A stretch of DNA of 10,101 nucleotides from Deinococcus sp. (GTDB lineage Bacteria > Deinococcota > Deinococci > Deinococcales > Thermaceae). Made by a program: the position numbers and the translations under genes. Of the stretch, positions 1 to 6,342 are shown piece by piece; within the stretch, counting starts at the first letter, position 1, and each line of letters opens with the position of its first letter. The stretch lies in NCBI GenBank assembly GCA_023382135.1, contig JAMCQK010000182.1:681-10781 (forward strand), read 5' to 3'. The notes under the pieces are model-generated. The model had not been told where the DNA came from, did not search any database, and saw nothing but the letters and a program-made list of their open reading frames with translations.

Positions 1-762
1 ATGGCCTCGCGCCTCAACTGCGCGATCGGGGAGATAACCGCCGACTACGAGGGCTTTGACCTGGGTCAGGCAACGCGGAAGGTATACCACCTGGTGTGGA
101 GTGAGTTTTGCGACTGGTACTTGGAGGCGGCTAAACCAGCGTTGCGCGAGGGTAACACCGCCACCATGGAAAACCTGGAGAGCACGCTCATTGCGCTGCT
201 GAAACTTCTGCATCCCATCATGCCGTTTATCACCTCGGAGCTTTACCGCGGGCTAACAGGCGATGAAAAGCAGCTGGCCCTGCAGGCGTGGCCCAAGCCG
301 GGGGCAAGGGACCTCGAGGCCGAGCGCACCTTCGGCGTGGTCCAAGACGCGGTGAGCGCAACCAGGGCTTTACGGACAGAGCTTGCGCTACCCCCTCAGC
401 AGGAAATAGCGGTGGAGCTGGACGGACAAGGCGCAAAAACAGTGATGGAAAACGCTGGTTTCTTCAGCTTTCTTTCTCACGCCAGGCCCACCCTGGGAAA
501 ACCCGAAAAAGCGCTGGCGCAAGTCACGCCCAATGTGACGGTCTACCTGCAGCCGGAGGGCGACCTGCAAGCCTGGAAGGAGCGCCAAAAGAAACGCCTC
601 GCGGAGCTGGACAAGTTAATTGAGACCACCGAGCGCAAGCTGGCGAACGCCGGCTTTGTCGACAAAGCTCCCGCCGAAGTGGTGGAAGCGGAGCGCGAGC
701 GCCTGCTGGATTCCAAAGCCCAGGCCGGCCGGATCCGTGACAACCTTACACGCTTTGAGTAG
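1..762 (+). CDS. valS: Valyl-tRNA synthetase, C-terminal part (5' end outside window)
   Basis: Class I aminoacyl-tRNA synthetase that charges tRNA-Val with valine in the cytoplasm. Only the last 253 residues are present. The frame is open at base 1, and the first ATG is almost certainly an internal Met, because the text matches the middle of the anticodon-binding domain. Residues about 1-150 form the helical anticodon-binding domain, with the family-typical stretch WSEFCDWYLEAAKP near residue 34 and LLKLLHPIMPFITSELY near residue 66. Residues about 190-253 are the charged C-terminal coiled coil (ERKLANAGFVDKAPAEVVEAE and following) that contacts the tRNA in Thermus ValRS. The text is very similar to Thermus thermophilus ValRS as I remember it. 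The catalytic HIGH and KMSKS motifs lie upstream of the window. No clear intrinsic terminator follows the stop. Confidence 0.95.
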   Translation: MASRLNCAIGEITADYEGFDLGQATRKVYHLVWSEFCDWYLEAAKPALREGNTATMENLESTLIALLKLLHPIMPFITSELYRGLTGDEKQLALQAWPKPGARDLEAERTFGVVQDAVSATRALRTELALPPQQEIAVELDGQGAKTVMENAGFFSFLSHARPTLGKPEKALAQVTPNVTVYLQPEGDLQAWKERQKKRLAELDKLIETTERKLANAGFVDKAPAEVVEAERERLLDSKAQAGRIRDNLTRFE

Positions 763-897
763 CTTTTCTCTGCACGGGCGCCTCTACCAAACAAGAACGC
801 CGCCCACCCCCCTCTTGGTCACCCGCGCAGCTTGGGACTGCCGCCCACAACCCGTAGCAAGGGTTCTTCCTGACCCAAAAAAGCCCGAAGCCGTCAT

Positions 898-933
898 GGG
901 ATCTGGGTCTGAGGACGGACACCCGAAGATCCC
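898..933. repeat. Interrupted inverted repeat
   Basis: GGGATCT at 898-904 pairs with AGATCCC at 927-933. The inner GGGT at 905-908 pairs with ACCC at 921-924, with a 2-base GA bulge and a 12-base loop. This gives 11 base pairs in all. There is no T-run on either side, so it is not a standard intrinsic terminator. It may be a structured 3' end for valS or a relic. Confidence 0.45.
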
Positions 934-992
934 ACATAAGCAACGTGATAGGCAGATGTTTTTCGGGCCTTGCTCCGGGGGCTCCTGGAAAC

Positions 993-1008
993 CGGCTGGA
1001 TCCAGCCG
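993..1008. repeat. 16-base perfect palindrome CGGCTGGATCCAGCCG
   Basis: The sequence is exactly self-complementary about the midpoint between 1000 and 1001. It lies in the spacer between valS and the DUF952 gene, with no promoter element recognised beside it. It could be a binding site for a dimeric protein, a hairpin, or chance. Confidence 0.45.
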
Positions 1009-1165
1009 AAAATGGGTCTGGTCGCCGATCTGTATCTGTGGGTACACGCCATAGCGCTCTCGGGCTGCTTGTGCATAATTTTTTGCTGTGGTAGCACCAG
1101 ATAGGCCTCGAAGAGTTCGCCGGGCACAAGATTTTTGTTTTATTGTTAGTTATGGGAGGCACACA

Positions 1166-1513
1166 GTGAAGCCAATTTTCCACATCACCTCGGCCGCTGA
1201 AGCGGAACAAGCCAAAGAGTCCGGCGAGTACGCTCCAGCGGCGTTCGATGTGGACGGCTTCATACATTGCTCATATGCAGACCAAGTCACTCGGGTGGCC
1301 AATTTCAAGTACCGGGGCGGTCGCGACTTGGTGCTGCTGGAGATTGACTGCTCTGCCGTCCCCCACGAAGTGATTGACGAGAATCTCGACGGCGGAACCG
1401 AGCTGTTCCCCCACATCTATGGCCGACTACCGATGTCTGCTGTAGTGCGGATACATAAGTTCCCATGCGGAAACGGAGGCAACTTTGAACTGCCGAGCTC
1501 AGTGCCCGCTTGA
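1166..1513 (+). CDS. DUF952 family protein
   Basis: Small 115-residue cytoplasmic protein of the DUF952 family, about the usual family length. Family-typical features are an N-terminal PIFHIT (residues 3-8), EYAPAAFDVDGFIHCS (21-36), DLVLLEID (54-61) and FPHIYGRLPMSAV (81-93). I recall DUF952 being placed in the ADP-ribosyltransferase-like fold group. The conserved His residues (H6, H34) and Glu/Asp positions are compatible with that, but no reaction is established and I assign none. The start is GTG at 1166, because GGGAGG lies at 1154-1159 with a 6-base gap and the family homology begins right there. An in-frame GTG at 1088 is rejected. The gene stands alone, in the opposite direction to the next gene, between two gene-poor spacers. 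This is compatible with an acquired single-gene insert. The mid-gene text is less GC-biased than its neighbours. Confidence 0.85.
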   Translation: MKPIFHITSAAEAEQAKESGEYAPAAFDVDGFIHCSYADQVTRVANFKYRGGRDLVLLEIDCSAVPHEVIDENLDGGTELFPHIYGRLPMSAVVRIHKFPCGNGGNFELPSSVPA

Positions 1514-1530
1514 CTCAGAGAAGGAGCAGA

Positions 1531-1555
1531 CGAGCCCAAATCGTTGGACAGCTCG
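1531..1555. other. Hairpin in the convergent spacer
   Basis: CGAGC (1531-1535) pairs with GCTCG (1551-1555), and CCAA (1536-1539) pairs with TTGG (1544-1547). The loop is ATCG, with a 3-base bulge (ACA) on the right arm. It lies 17 bases after the DUF952 stop, where an mRNA end is expected, but no T-run follows, so it is at best a weak 3'-end structure. The rest of the 118-base spacer to 1631 is AT-rich and shows only a 5-bp stem (AATCG 1571-1575, CGATT 1582-1586). Confidence 0.35.
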
Positions 1556-1631
1556 GTATCCGGCATGTGGAATCGTTTTATCGATTGGATATCAAGATTT
1601 TAGGAAAACAACCCAACAATAACGAGTGGGG

Positions 1632-2195
1632 CTAACCCGCGCCCATAATCGTGTCGTGCTGCTCGCCTGGCACTATCTCGACAATGCCTTCCACCCGGTG
1701 AAGGTTCACTGTTACGAATTCAAAGCCTTCAAGCGGCGAAAGTTCGGTGATGGGCTTGCGGGCCTCGAGCTCGTAGAGTCCCGCGTCGAACACAGTCTGG
1801 AAGGTTTTAGCGGTGGATACGTAGTCCGAAAGCCTGGCTCCTTTAGGAGTCTCAAGTAAGCCGGTGAGCGCGTAAGGCCCATACAGAAAGATCACCTTAC
1901 GACGCTCCAAGACCACCCCACCAGCCCGGGAAGAACTGGGCCTGCCACCCGCCAGCCAAAGTAGGCTGTTCTTTTGAAGCGCCAGGAAACCCGCCTCTCC
2001 CATGAGATCGCCTGCTTGCGGGGGATGCTTGTGGCCGGGCAGATAAAGTTTGGCGTCGGTAACCGGCAAGTACCCTTTCTCGGTATTCAAAAGGTCGGTA
2101 ACCCCGCCTCCGTATATTAGGTGCGCCTGGCAGTAAACCGTGTATTTATCAGCGTAGACGCGAATATCGAAGCGCTCTCTGGGTGACTTATACAT
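1632..2195 (-). CDS. Uncharacterised protein with two ~90-residue repeats, coupled to recJ
   Basis: 187 residues, function unknown. It resembles proteins I have only seen in Thermales (perhaps the DUF6812 type), but I cannot name a family firmly. The protein contains an internal duplication. Residues 13-81 and 104-171 align almost without gaps at an offset of 90: D34/D124, D47-A48/D137-A138, L50-Y51/L140-Y141 and F70/F160. A one-residue gap brings Y14 onto Y105. Each copy has a hydrophobic strand ending in Tyr, then a (V/L)(T/S)D segment, then a DAxLY segment, then a strand starting with Phe. No signal peptide, membrane span or catalytic motif is visible, so a small beta-rich two-lobed cytoplasmic protein is likely. 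The ATG at 2195 overlaps the recJ 3' end by 8 bases, and a GGGGGAG ribosome binding site lies just upstream, so translation is probably coupled to recJ. Confidence 0.8.
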   Translation of the reverse strand: MYKSPRERFDIRVYADKYTVYCQAHLIYGGGVTDLLNTEKGYLPVTDAKLYLPGHKHPPQAGDLMGEAGFLALQKNSLLWLAGGRPSSSRAGGVVLERRKVIFLYGPYALTGLLETPKGARLSDYVSTAKTFQTVFDAGLYELEARKPITELSPLEGFEFVTVNLHRVEGIVEIVPGEQHDTIMGAG

Positions 2196-4197
2196 GCTTC
2201 TCCCCCACTAGTGAAGTCGTGCACTGTACATATTCCCACCAACACTCTAACGCCTCGCTAAATAGTTCTGCACTCGCGCTTCTGTAAGCAAGCACCAGGC
2301 GCTTAGCCAATGTTAACCGCAAGAGGGTGCTAGCCCCAGCCTCGCTCAGCCCGGCCGGGTTAGTTTTTTGCAGCCTCTCGATCGCCTTTTCCGACAAGGC
2401 AACCTTTACTTCCTCGCGAGGAGCCCAGTACCCGGGCAGGCTAAACCAATATGCCGCGGTTTCCGGGCCCACCACACTGGCGCCCTGGCTCTTGAACCAC
2501 TCAGCTCCCTCTTCCGAGACATAGATAGAAGCCCCCGAGGACAAGGCATCGCGCAATGCTTCCTGCATTGGCACCGGCTGTGCCCAGCCTGGCCTGGCCC
2601 CAAGCAACGCGTCTTTCGGGCGCGCTGCCAGCGCGCGCAACTCGACGCTCTCCTCGCCGTTCCACTGGTTCAGCACCAGGTTGGCCGCGAGTTCAATTTC
2701 GCCTTTGGGAAAACTTTCGCCGCTGTCCTTCCACTTGACCACCCGTAGGCCGCCAAGCCTGAAGGAAAGATGCCGCCCTTCGCCAATGGTGCGGACCGCC
2801 TCCGGTTTTCCCGAAAGATAAAAAACCGGCTCCGGGTTGCCTTCGCCTAAAGGTTCCAGCAACGAGAGGCTCTTGAAAAGCTCCGGCAGGTTTTCCCGCT
2901 CCAAAAAAGCATCCAGCAAAACTTCTGGGACTGGGACCGGGTGTTCGGAGCAGTAATCCAAGATGGCCTGCCGGAAAGCAGGGACCTTTTCTTGTTCGAT
3001 GGCAAACCCCGCAGCCTGCGCATGGCCCCCAAACCTTTTGAGCAGCCCGGAGGCCCGCCGGAGCGCTCCCACCGCGCTGATACCTGGAGTGGAGCGCACC
3101 GACCCCTTGCCTTCCGCAATGATGAAGGCGGGCTTGAAAAACCGCTCCACCAGCCGGCTCGCCACAATACCCATCACGCCTGGATGGCCTCCGGGATCTT
3201 CCACCACTAGGGCGCTTTGCTTTGGGTCGATTTGCGAGAGAACGCGCTCAAGCATTTCTTCTTCAATCCGCTGGCGGCGGGAATTGAGTTGGGAAAGCGC
3301 CTGCGATAAAGCCTGCGCTCGGGAAGCATCACCGGTGGTAAGGAGTTCCAGCGCCAGTTCGGCCTGGCCAAGCCGGCTAGCCGCGTTGATGCGCGGGGCT
3401 ATGCGGAAAGCAACTTCGGTTGCTGTGTAAGCGCGGCAGTGTTCTTGGGCTAAGTAGCTGAGACCCAGGTGGGCCGAGTGTTTTAGGGCCTCGAGGCCTT
3501 TTGTCACCAGCGCCCGGTTGAACCCCTTGAGCGGCGCCACATCCGCGATAGTGCCAATGGCGGCAAGGTCGGCATACTCCCACGGCGGGGCCATGCCCAT
3601 AAGCTCGTGCACTTTCCACAAGAGCAGAAACGCCACGCCCGAGCCGGTGGGGTGGGGCAGGCCCTCAAGTCTGGGGCTGAGCGCCGGGTGCACCACTAGG
3701 CCGGGGGGGTGCGCGGGTCCAGGCGAGTGGTGGTCGGTTACCAGCACGCCCAGGCCGTTTTCCACCAGCTCGCGCAGCTCCGCGTGGTTGGTAATGCCGC
3801 AGTCCACAGTGATGAAGAGATCGCAGGCTTCCAGGTGCTCCGGCAGGCGTTCTTTGAGCACCCCGTAGCCTTCGTCCAGACGGTGCGGAATAAAGGGGTG
3901 GATATTGGCACCAAGACACCCAAGACCTTTCAGCAAAATGGCGGTGCCGGTAAGCCCGTCGGCGTCGTAGTCACCGTGAACGCGGATACGTTCTCCTTGT
4001 TCGATGGCCCGGATCACGCGGGCGGCGGCCTGCTCGAGGCCTTCCAGCGGCAGGAGTTCCAGCGGGGGATTGAGAGAACCGGGACCGGAAAAGCCCCGGT
4101 TCACCAGGATAGCCGCCACCAGGGGTGAGACCCCCAAGGACTCCATCAGCGGCACGAGCTCGCTGCCTGGAGGCCAGGGCCGGAATCGCCAGATCAT
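2188..4197 (-). CDS. recJ: Single-stranded-DNA-specific 5'-3' exonuclease RecJ
   Basis: DHH-family nuclease that degrades single-stranded DNA 5' to 3' in recombination and repair. The chosen product has 669 residues, close to the roughly 666 of Thermus RecJ. Catalytic metal-binding motifs are all present: D76/D78/D80 (HGDYDADG), D132 (TVDCGIT), DHH at 155-157 (TDHHSPG) and D219 (GTIADVAPL). The DHHA1 domain follows, with HPGVMGIVASR (338-348) and the GGH motif at 390-392. An OB-fold region covers about 440-530. The last ~140 residues form the extra C-terminal domain seen in Thermus RecJ. The start is uncertain. ATG at 4197 gives MIWRFRPWPP, which lines up with the Thermus N-terminus. The frame is open to another ATG at 4290, which would add 31 low-complexity residues and overlap the upstream gene by 44 bases. 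Neither start has a clear ribosome binding site. It is the fourth gene of a leftward block. Confidence 0.95.
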   Translation of the reverse strand: MIWRFRPWPPGSELVPLMESLGVSPLVAAILVNRGFSGPGSLNPPLELLPLEGLEQAAARVIRAIEQGERIRVHGDYDADGLTGTAILLKGLGCLGANIHPFIPHRLDEGYGVLKERLPEHLEACDLFITVDCGITNHAELRELVENGLGVLVTDHHSPGPAHPPGLVVHPALSPRLEGLPHPTGSGVAFLLLWKVHELMGMAPPWEYADLAAIGTIADVAPLKGFNRALVTKGLEALKHSAHLGLSYLAQEHCRAYTATEVAFRIAPRINAASRLGQAELALELLTTGDASRAQALSQALSQLNSRRQRIEEEMLERVLSQIDPKQSALVVEDPGGHPGVMGIVASRLVERFFKPAFIIAEGKGSVRSTPGISAVGALRRASGLLKRFGGHAQAAGFAIEQEKVPAFRQAILDYCSEHPVPVPEVLLDAFLERENLPELFKSLSLLEPLGEGNPEPVFYLSGKPEAVRTIGEGRHLSFRLGGLRVVKWKDSGESFPKGEIELAANLVLNQWNGEESVELRALAARPKDALLGARPGWAQPVPMQEALRDALSSGASIYVSEEGAEWFKSQGASVVGPETAAYWFSLPGYWAPREEVKVALSEKAIERLQKTNPAGLSEAGASTLLRLTLAKRLVLAYRSASAELFSEALECWWEYVQCTTSLVGEKHV

Positions 4198-4246
4198 AGG
4201 TTTAGCAAGGTGTGTCTTGATAGCACTGTGCGGACGCGGGGGGGAA

Positions 4247-4561
4247 TCATGCTTCGGGGCGGTCCGGAATGCGGGGAATTTCTTCGACATGCTTCTGTTT
4301 CAGGGCCTCGAGGTCCGCCCTCATACGCTTGATCTCACGCAGGCGCTGGCCCAATGCTTTACGAACACTAAACCAGTAGGCCATAACGTAGAAGCCTGCC
4401 ACCATCGCCCCGAGCAAAAAAGCGCCCGCCACCAGCCAGGCCAGGTGCACGCTACCCCAGGGCGTGCCCAGCAGCAGCAGGGGATCCGCGACATACAACA
4501 ACCCCGAAAGCCCCGCCACCAGCAGCGTGATCAAGAAAGCCAGCCAGTTGAGAAGCTTCAT
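4247..4561 (-). CDS. Small LapA-like (DUF1049) two-span membrane protein
   Basis: 104 residues. Two hydrophobic segments at about 5-25 and 39-61 are separated by a short loop (DPLLLLGTPWGSVH), followed by a basic, Glu/Leu/Lys-rich helix at 64-95 that should form a cytoplasmic coiled coil. This architecture is that of the lipopolysaccharide assembly protein A domain (DUF1049). In E. coli, LapA acts with LapB to control LpxC. Thermales lack standard lipid A, so that role cannot be carried over and the function here is unknown. GGAG lies only 2 bases before the ATG, a closer spacing than usual. The gene is 43 bases after hisA and 49 bases before the preferred recJ start, so it is probably co-transcribed. 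Confidence 0.8.
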   Translation of the reverse strand: MKLLNWLAFLITLLVAGLSGLLYVADPLLLLGTPWGSVHLAWLVAGAFLLGAMVAGFYVMAYWFSVRKALGQRLREIKRMRADLEALKQKHVEEIPRIPDRPEA

Positions 4562-4604
4562 GACTCCAGTCTAAACCTGGCGACAGCTCCAGAGCTATGC
4601 CGGC

Positions 4605-5306
4605 TCAGACCCAGCGCGTCAAATCAATGCGGCCTTCATAGAGCGCTTTGCCGGTAATCGCGCCTTCCACTTTAAGCTTCTTCAGACCTTCGATGTCTCG
4701 GTCCGAGGCGATCCCCCCACCCGCAATCAGATAGCCCGGCCAGGCTTGGCGGATCTGGTTCACGGCTTCCAGGTCGAGCCCCCGCAAGGTGCCGTCGCGC
4801 CGCACGTCGGTGTAAATTAGCGTTCGGACTCCCCGCGACCAGAGCTCTTTCGCTAGACCCCGTGCGTCGAGATGGGTCCCTTCCTGCCAGCCCGCAACGA
4901 CCACTTCTGTCCCCTTGGCATCCAAGCTGACGACTATCTTCTTTTGGCCAAACTCTTCCAGCATGGCGGAAAGCACTCCGGGGGCTTTGACTGCTATAGT
5001 GCCCACGACTACCCGCGCTGCGCCCAGTGCGAGAATTTCACGGGCGGCCTCGAGGCTGCGCACCCCGCCGCCCACTTCAAACGGAGCCTTAGTGCTCTCG
5101 GCAATTCTGCGGATGGTCTTGCGGTTCTCGCCCCGGCCCGTTGCAGCATCCAGATCAACCAGATGAAGCATCCGCGCCCCTTGCGATTGCCAGTACACCG
5201 CGGCTTCCACCGGGTCTTCGAAATAAACCGTCTCACGCTCCGGGTCGCCCTCAAAGAGCCGCACCGCGCGCCCATTCTGAATGTCGACCGCGGGGATCAC
5301 CAGCAC
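4605..5306 (-). CDS. hisA: Phosphoribosylformimino-5-aminoimidazole carboxamide ribotide isomerase (HisA)
   Basis: TIM-barrel Amadori isomerase of histidine synthesis that converts ProFAR to PRFAR (EC 5.3.1.16). The 233 residues are slightly shorter than the usual ~240. The two catalytic Asp residues are D8 (IPAVDIQNG) and D129 (VVSLDAKGT). Phosphate-binding loops are VGGGVRS (78-84), GTIAVKAP (102-109), the YTDVRRDGT segment (165-173) and AGGGIAS (195-201). The AVDI start and the VRRDGT segment favour HisA over its relative HisF. The start is GTG at 5306, giving VLVIPAVDI. A second GTG two codons later is possible, and neither has a strong ribosome binding site. No other his gene is visible in the window, so hisA is separated from the rest of the pathway, a common situation in this phylum. 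It lies 46 bases after the arginase gene. Confidence 0.96.
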   Translation of the reverse strand: MLVIPAVDIQNGRAVRLFEGDPERETVYFEDPVEAAVYWQSQGARMLHLVDLDAATGRGENRKTIRRIAESTKAPFEVGGGVRSLEAAREILALGAARVVVGTIAVKAPGVLSAMLEEFGQKKIVVSLDAKGTEVVVAGWQEGTHLDARGLAKELWSRGVRTLIYTDVRRDGTLRGLDLEAVNQIRQAWPGYLIAGGGIASDRDIEGLKKLKVEGAITGKALYEGRIDLTRWV

Positions 5307-5352
5307 AAAGGAATTGTACTCAACACCCTGCCCCTTGGGCTGGCGGTGAAAA

Positions 5353-6246
5353 TCAATAAATCTTCTTCCCCAACAAGCTCGAAGCCAGTTCCACCATTAT
5401 TCTGGCGGTGCGGTTCTCCCGGTCCAGAATGGGGTTCACCTCCACCAGATCCAGGCTGGTGGCAATGCCCGCGTCGGAGAAAAGCTCCATTAACAGATGC
5501 GCCTCGCGGTAGGTTAGGCCCCCGGGAACCGGCGTGCCCACGCCGGGGGCAATCTCCGGGTCAAGCACGTCGGCATCCAGCGATACGTGAACTTTGGGAA
5601 GACCTTTTAGTTTTTCTACGGTTTCTTCCGCCACCCTAGGAATACCGATGCGGTCAATTTCCTTCATGGTGTACACGGTCATCCCACGTTCACGCAGCAA
5701 ACCGACCTCGCCTGGGTCCAGGCTGCGGATGCCAATCAGCACCACGTCTTCCGGCTTTACCTTGGCGCCTTCCCAGCCCAGATTCACTAGTTTTAGATCG
5801 CCCAGACCGCAAAGCGTAGCCAGCGGCATGCCGTGGATATTCCCGCTGGGACTGGTCTGTGGGGTGTTGAAGTCGGCGTGCGCATCCACCCAGATGACCC
5901 CGATCCGCCGCCTTTTTGACGCACCAGCGACAGAGCCGATGGCAACCGAGTGGTCGCCCCCTAGCACAACCGGGAAAACATTTTCGGGTAGTTCCAACAA
6001 GGCGTCCATGGTGTCCTGGCAAGCCTTGCGGATGGGCTCCAGGTAAGCAAACCCGGCACGCTGGCCTTGTTCGGTAATACTCTCGGCAACCGGTACGTCC
6101 ACGTCGCCTAGGTCGAAAACCTTGTGGCCCAGGGCCTCGAGGCCCTGGTGGAGCCGCCCGTAGCGGATAGCCGAGGGGCCCATATCCACCCCGCGCCTGC
6201 CGGCGCCAAGGTCCATGGGCACACCCAGAATGCCAATCTGTTTCAT
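5353..6246 (-). CDS. rocF: Arginase
   Basis: Binuclear manganese ureohydrolase that splits L-arginine to ornithine and urea (EC 3.5.3.1). The 297 residues match the usual bacterial length, and the text is close to Bacillus caldovelox arginase throughout. Metal ligands are H99 (GGDHS), D121, H123 and D125 (WVDAHAD), and D224 and D226 (SLDADVLDP). The proton-relay His is H138 (SGNIHGMP), and the substrate-binding Glu is E269 (EVNP). GTPVPGGLTYRE (237-248) is the family signature. The N-terminal VPMDLGAGRRGVDMGPSAIRY favours arginase over agmatinase. Thermales also carry related ureohydrolases in polyamine synthesis, so substrate choice should be checked. It is the first gene of the leftward block and divergent from yceD. 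Its ATG lies 6 bases after a TAGCAT -10 element, which suggests a leaderless transcript. Confidence 0.95.
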   Translation of the reverse strand: MKQIGILGVPMDLGAGRRGVDMGPSAIRYGRLHQGLEALGHKVFDLGDVDVPVAESITEQGQRAGFAYLEPIRKACQDTMDALLELPENVFPVVLGGDHSVAIGSVAGASKRRRIGVIWVDAHADFNTPQTSPSGNIHGMPLATLCGLGDLKLVNLGWEGAKVKPEDVVLIGIRSLDPGEVGLLRERGMTVYTMKEIDRIGIPRVAEETVEKLKGLPKVHVSLDADVLDPEIAPGVGTPVPGGLTYREAHLLMELFSDAGIATSLDLVEVNPILDRENRTARIMVELASSLLGKKIY

Positions 6247-6252
6247 CGCCCT

Positions 6253-6281
6253 ATGCTAACAAGCCCCAAGGCTCCCCCCAA
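6253..6281 (-). promoter_or_regulatory. Predicted leaderless-type promoter of the arginase gene
   Basis: Read on the - strand, TTGGGG (6281-6276) is followed by a 17-base spacer, then TAGCAT (6258-6253), then 6 bases (AGGGCG), then the ATG at 6246. A TANNNT -10 element 6-7 bases before the start codon is the pattern described for leaderless genes in the Deinococcus-Thermus group. The -35 matches consensus only in TTG, so this rests mainly on the -10 and its position. Confidence 0.5.
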
Positions 6282-6311
6282 AACACAAGCGCGAATACCC
6301 TCGCTTGGGGC
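6263..6311. repeat. 8-base inverted repeat in the divergent arginase/yceD promoter region
   Basis: GCCCCAAG at 6263-6270 and CTTGGGGC at 6304-6311 are exact complements, 33 bases apart and centre to centre 41 bases (about four helical turns). The left arm lies inside the predicted arginase promoter spacer. The right arm lies upstream of the yceD start. The geometry suits a two-site operator for a dimeric or looping regulator, but chance is possible. Confidence 0.35.
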
Positions 6312-6342
6312 GTTGGCGGTACACTTGAGCCAAAGGCTATTT

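Larger units (their letters stand above)
763..1165. other. 403-base spacer without a convincing gene
   Basis: No frame on either strand has a good start, ribosome binding site and protein-like sequence throughout. Two short protein-like stretches lie on the - strand in different frames. One begins at 1127 (VPGELFEAYLVLPQQ). The other runs from about 1079 down to 1010 (KNYAQAARERYGVYPQIQIG). They could be joined by adding one base to the A6 run at 1079-1084, so a frameshifted gene remnant is possible but unproven. The + strand has a 30-codon hydrophobic ORF at 1012-1104 with no ribosome binding site, which is probably chance. The spacer also holds an interrupted inverted repeat at 898-933 and a 16-base perfect palindrome at 993-1008. 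Its right end (1128-1155) is AT-rich and may hold the promoter of the next gene. Confidence 0.5.

Noticed and set aside
849..865. AACCC/GGGTT hairpin after valS as a terminator
   Set aside because: The stem is only 5 bp with a 7-base loop and no T-run follows on either strand.
1012..1104. 30-codon hydrophobic + strand ORF (MGLVADLYLWVHAIALSG and following) that looks like a small membrane peptide
   Set aside because: There is no ribosome binding site before the ATG. It lies in a spacer with no promoter recognised and overlaps the possible - strand remnant. A single short open stretch is expected by chance.
746..1267. 173-codon - strand open frame across the valS-DUF952 spacer
   Set aside because: It overlaps both the valS 3' end and the DUF952 gene. 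Its translation is rich in Arg, Ser, Pro and Cys, typical of a shadow frame, and it has no ribosome binding site.
4004..4657. 217-codon + strand frame opposite recJ, the LapA-like gene and hisA
   Set aside because: It crosses three real genes on the other strand. The translation is low-complexity Arg/Gln/Ser-rich without domain character, as expected of an antisense shadow in GC-rich DNA.
4872..5639. 255-codon + strand frame opposite hisA and arginase
   Set aside because: Both genes beneath it are certain, with intact catalytic residues. This frame has no family resemblance and no ribosome binding site.
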